From contig NZ_CP134223.1 of assembly GCF_031599675.1 (NCBI RefSeq), forward strand, positions 2,976,001-3,040,000: a stretch of DNA of 64,000 bases, in the 5' to 3' direction. Within the stretch, counting starts at the first letter, position 1. Every line of letters begins with the position of its first letter. The position numbers were made by a program, and so were the translations under genes. Below the pieces are notes generated by a model. It worked only from the letters and a program-made list of their open reading frames with translations. It did no database searches and was not told where the DNA came from. Below are positions 61,619-64,000 of the stretch, piece after piece. This stretch comes from Paenibacillus pedocola (GTDB taxonomy: Bacteria > Bacillota > Bacilli > Paenibacillales > Paenibacillaceae).

Positions 61619-62452
61619 CTATTCACCAGTGGCGATAGGGTTTGCAGGATAAGATATCCAGTCACCCCAGCTCCCTACATACAGCCGCACATTCTTATAT
61701 CCGGCCTCGGTTAGTGCAAGCACGTTTGGACAAGCGGTGACACCTGCGTTGCAGTATACAGCATATTCAGCATGTGGCGGTAAGTCGGCAAACCGTTTTT
61801 TTTGCTCCACGGAATGTAAAAATACACCTTCGCCGGAGAGGCCATCCTCCCAGTAGCGGTTCAGCGCGCCGGGAATATGGCCGTTGACCGGATATTTGGT
61901 TGGTTGTTCGGCAGTATAACTGCCGTGTACCCTGGAATCAATCAGCAGCAGACCAGGGTCACTCAGTCGCCTGCTAATTTCGCTGGCGTCTATCGTCATT
62001 TCTTTGCAGATGTGCGGTGTAAACACGTTTGAGTTCGGAGCAGCAGGTGCTGCGGTTACGGCTCCGCCAGCTATACACCACTGCGTAAAGCCGGTGTCCA
62101 GCATTCGTACATCGTCATGTCCGTAATAGCGGAGCATCCACCACAGCCTGGCAGCAACGGCTCCCTTCTGGTCATCATAGACGATGACGGGTGTGGACGG
62201 GCCGATACCGGCTGCCCCCAGTTTGCGGGCGAAGAGGTCCGGATCAGGCAGAGGATGCCGGCCGCCATGCGCCATGATGGGACCAGAGAGGTCTTCATTC
62301 AGATCAAAATGAATAGCACCGGGAATATGGTTACGCTGGTAAGCCTCTTGTCCCGCAGTCGGTTCACCGAATGTGAAGCGGACATCCAGAAAGACGGTTT
62401 GTCCTTCCCGGAAGCGAAGGATGGCTTCTTCTACTGAAATCAGATGTGACAT
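61619..62452 (-). CDS. Two-domain sulfurtransferase (rhodanese / mercaptopyruvate type)
   Basis: The ATG at 62452 is chosen (GAGGAGG upstream). The 277-residue protein has two rhodanese domains: the first (about 1-135) inactive with HIPGAIHFDLNEDLSG and VIVYDDQKGAVAARLWWML; the second (about 150-275) with HIPGALNRYWED and the active loop YCNAGVTACPNVLAL, where the Cys carries the persulfide. The loop CNAGVTA fits thiosulfate or 3-mercaptopyruvate sulfurtransferases. It follows the MerR-like regulator in the same direction (60 bp). Confidence 0.92.
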   Translation of the reverse strand: MSHLISVEEAILRFREGQTVFLDVRFTFGEPTAGQEAYQRNHIPGAIHFDLNEDLSGPIMAHGGRHPLPDPDLFARKLGAAGIGPSTPVIVYDDQKGAVAARLWWMLRYYGHDDVRMLDTGFTQWCIAGGAVTAAPAAPNSNVFTPHICKEMTIDASEISRRLSDPGLLLIDSRVHGSYTAEQPTKYPVNGHIPGALNRYWEDGLSGEGVFLHSVEQKKRFADLPPHAEYAVYCNAGVTACPNVLALTEAGYKNVRLYVGSWGDWISYPANPIATGE

Positions 62453-62512
62453 AGTACTCCTCCTCGGGTTTGTTGCTTGATTCTGTACAGCATTGCTGAT
62501 CAGCAATGCTTC

Positions 62513-63346
62513 TCAGGACACGATGGGAACGATCAGTTCCGTGACATAATGCTCCGGGACACGGGTACTCCAAGGATCAATAATGTTTCGTTCATAAGCC
62601 GCGCCTTGAAATTTGAAGTTGTGCTGTCTGGCCCAGCCTGTAAGCTTGTGATATGTATCCGCAATTCGGCTGTAGCTGCCTTTGTGTATCGCCGTAATCG
62701 CCTGGAATCCGCCCAGGGTAAATGTTTCCACACCAGGATACTCCTCCTCAATTACAGAGGTGTAGGCGTCAAGTTCCCGAAACGTGCCGTTTATCCGTTC
62801 CTCAAGGCTGTTGAAGCGCAGCATAAACGGACCATACGCGAAAACGTCTTGGCGCTGGCACAGTTCAACAAAGGAAGGGCTGTACAGCATTTCCTCATGA
62901 TTTTGCCCTTCTTTCAGTTCATACCGGAAATGAACGGTTTGATAAGAGGGAATTGTCCGCACATCGATACGCCCATTTGTGTCAGGTTGAGTGAGATAAG
63001 CTTCACCGTGCCGGAGCAATTTGCTCCATTCGGTAATCGCAAAATGTTTCTTTTGAAGATCAGCAATTTGTTTCTCTACAGACTTTAATTCTTTTGTGAA
63101 AAAATCGCTGAGGACGCCGATATCGAGTACCCCAATCAGTTCTTTGATATCATCTAGACGGAAACCAAGCTGTTTATAATATTTGATCAGCGGAATCTTA
63201 AGGGCACTTTCTTTGGAATAATACCGGTAGTGGTTTTCATCTGAAATTTTGTCCGGTCGCAGCAGACCGATCTCATCGTAGTAACGCAAAGTCTTAACGG
63301 GAATACTGCACAGCTTGGACACTTCTCCAATTGAAAAAAATTCCAT
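62513..63346 (-). CDS. MerR-family regulator with GyrI-like effector domain (BmrR/BltR type)
   Basis: This 277-residue protein has the N-terminal MerR winged helix (MEFFSIGEVSKLCSIPVKTLRYYDEIGLLRPDKI), a linking coiled coil (about 80-120) and a C-terminal GyrI-like domain (about 130-275) with FTLGGFQAITAIHKGSYSRI and HYVTELIVPI. This is the layout of the multidrug-sensing regulators BmrR and BltR. No obvious drug pump adjoins it; it lies between an ABC ATPase and the sulfurtransferase in the same direction. Confidence 0.92.
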   Translation of the reverse strand: MEFFSIGEVSKLCSIPVKTLRYYDEIGLLRPDKISDENHYRYYSKESALKIPLIKYYKQLGFRLDDIKELIGVLDIGVLSDFFTKELKSVEKQIADLQKKHFAITEWSKLLRHGEAYLTQPDTNGRIDVRTIPSYQTVHFRYELKEGQNHEEMLYSPSFVELCQRQDVFAYGPFMLRFNSLEERINGTFRELDAYTSVIEEEYPGVETFTLGGFQAITAIHKGSYSRIADTYHKLTGWARQHNFKFQGAAYERNIIDPWSTRVPEHYVTELIVPIVS

Positions 63347-63368
63347 GTTTTGCCCTTCTTTCCGGTTG

Positions 63369-64000
63369 CTACAGCAATGTTAGAATGTCTTCCTTGATGG
63401 AGAGCAGTTCACCTGAGACCAGCCGTTTCGTTTTGTCTTCGCGCAGCATGGGCAGGTGGAGCTCCCTGATGATCCGTCCCGGTCTGGAAGACATGATATA
63501 AAGCCTGTCTGACAACAGCAACGCCTCGTCGATATCGTGTGTAATGAGCAGAATAGACAGATTCAGATTTGTCTTGATGTCCAGGAGCCAGCGCTGCATT
63601 TTACTCTTGGTGATTGAATCCAGAGCACCAAACGGCTCGTCAAGCAGCATGGTTTCTTCAGAAGCGAGAAAGGTACGCAGAAAACTTGCCCGCTGCTTCA
63701 TGCCGCCGGACAAGCGGTACGGGTACTCATCTTCATATCCGCGTAAACCCATCAGCTCTATATAAGAGTTTGCACGCTCACGTCCTGCTTTTCGCGATTC
63801 TCCCTTGAGTACCAGCGGAAGTGCAATGTTGTCCAGCACAGTTTTCCAAGGCAGGAGCAAGTCTTTTTGCTGCATATAACCGACACTGCCCTGGATCGAC
63901 ATGTGCCCGGAATGGTCATCAATCAAACCTGCAATCAGGTTGAAAATAGTGCTCTTACCGCAGCCGCTCGGTCCAATGATAGAGACGAATTCGCCGCGGT
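63369..64000 (-). CDS. ABC transporter ATPase, nitrate/sulfonate/thiamine-precursor type (5' end cut by window)
   Basis: The minus-strand frame is open to the window edge; the start lies beyond 64000. About 210 residues are visible. Walker A (GPSGCGKST) is near the cut end, the Q-loop is YMQQKDLLLPWKTVLDN, the signature LSGGMKQR, Walker B MLLDEPFGALDS and the H-loop LLITHDIDEALLLSDRLY. The Q-loop 'LLPW' form is typical of importers of sulfonates, nitrate or pyrimidine precursors. It stops 22 bp before the MerR-like gene. Permease and binding protein are expected outside the window. Confidence 0.9.
   Translation of the reverse strand, partial: RGEFVSIIGPSGCGKSTIFNLIAGLIDDHSGHMSIQGSVGYMQQKDLLLPWKTVLDNIALPLVLKGESRKAGRERANSYIELMGLRGYEDEYPYRLSGGMKQRASFLRTFLASEETMLLDEPFGALDSITKSKMQRWLLDIKTNLNLSILLITHDIDEALLLSDRLYIMSSRPGRIIRELHLPMLREDKTKRLVSGELLSIKEDILTLL

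Overview
The window reads as chromosomal DNA of a Paenibacillus-like Gram-positive spore former. GC is near 50%, ribosome-binding sites are strong (AGGAGG/GGAGG) with ATG, GTG and TTG starts, intrinsic terminators are U-tailed, and lipoproteins carry Gram-positive lipoboxes. The gene set fits too: GH43 arabinanase, sugar ABC/LacI loci, TelA, meso-DAP dehydrogenase, a stalk-domain RCC1 protein and an HmoA haem monooxygenase. This assignment is inferred from gene content, not from a database search. I see no rRNA, tRNA, CRISPR array, prophage or intact IS element.

Layout. 1-5.9 kb: end of a TIM-barrel sugar isomerase, an APH-like kinase, fabV, an orphan OppD-type ATPase behind a Fur-like box, and a GH43 lipoprotein. 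5.9-17 kb: fabF divergent from an MmyB-like regulator, a citrate synthase paralogue, a small beta-rich protein, an MFS permease, exoA, and a three-gene operon (VanZ-RDD, amidase, serine hydrolase). 17-24.6 kb: M29 aminopeptidase, a secreted propeller protein cut by an in-frame TAG, an ECF sigma/anti-sigma pair, a GNAT-PhzF pair, and Fur-box-controlled hmoA. 24.5-35.1 kb: a sugar-uptake locus (binding protein, two permeases, LacI, GH3 beta-glucosidase, 1127-aa GH94-type phosphorylase) whose gene set resembles the beta-1,2-glucooligosaccharide (sophorooligosaccharide) operons of Listeria; shared operator half-sites lie before both transcription blocks. 35-41.3 kb: a divergent carbamoyltransferase, a DUF5050 protein, and a membrane protein / binding-domain-VWA / TelA operon. 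41.6-50.9 kb: ddh, gdhA, ywlC, an RCC1/stalk protein, an EamA exporter behind a purine-type riboswitch with an overlapping terminator, a methyltransferase, and a Fur-box-controlled iron-complex binding protein. 51-55.4 kb: an SDR, a small unknown protein, a heavily deleted FAD-oxidase pseudogene, and a 794-aa protein with two tandem isoprenoid-synthase-like halves. 55.5-64 kb: an XRE-regulated membrane/hydrolase operon, a frameshifted beta-lactamase-fold protein, an amidohydrolase lipoprotein, a rhodanese-type sulfurtransferase, a MerR/GyrI-like regulator, and an ABC ATPase cut by the window edge.

The three most interesting items are the tandem isoprenoid synthase (52977-55361), whose order resembles fungal terpene synthase-prenyltransferase chimeras; the purine-riboswitch ON switch in front of an EamA exporter (47412-47533), with a conserved core and an unusual L2 loop; and the binding-domain/VWA-TelA-membrane operon (37692-41303). 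Three genes are visibly damaged: the in-frame TAG at 20467, the frameshift near 58526, and the deleted oxidase at 52490-52694. Three Fur-box-like sites are scattered over 47 kb.
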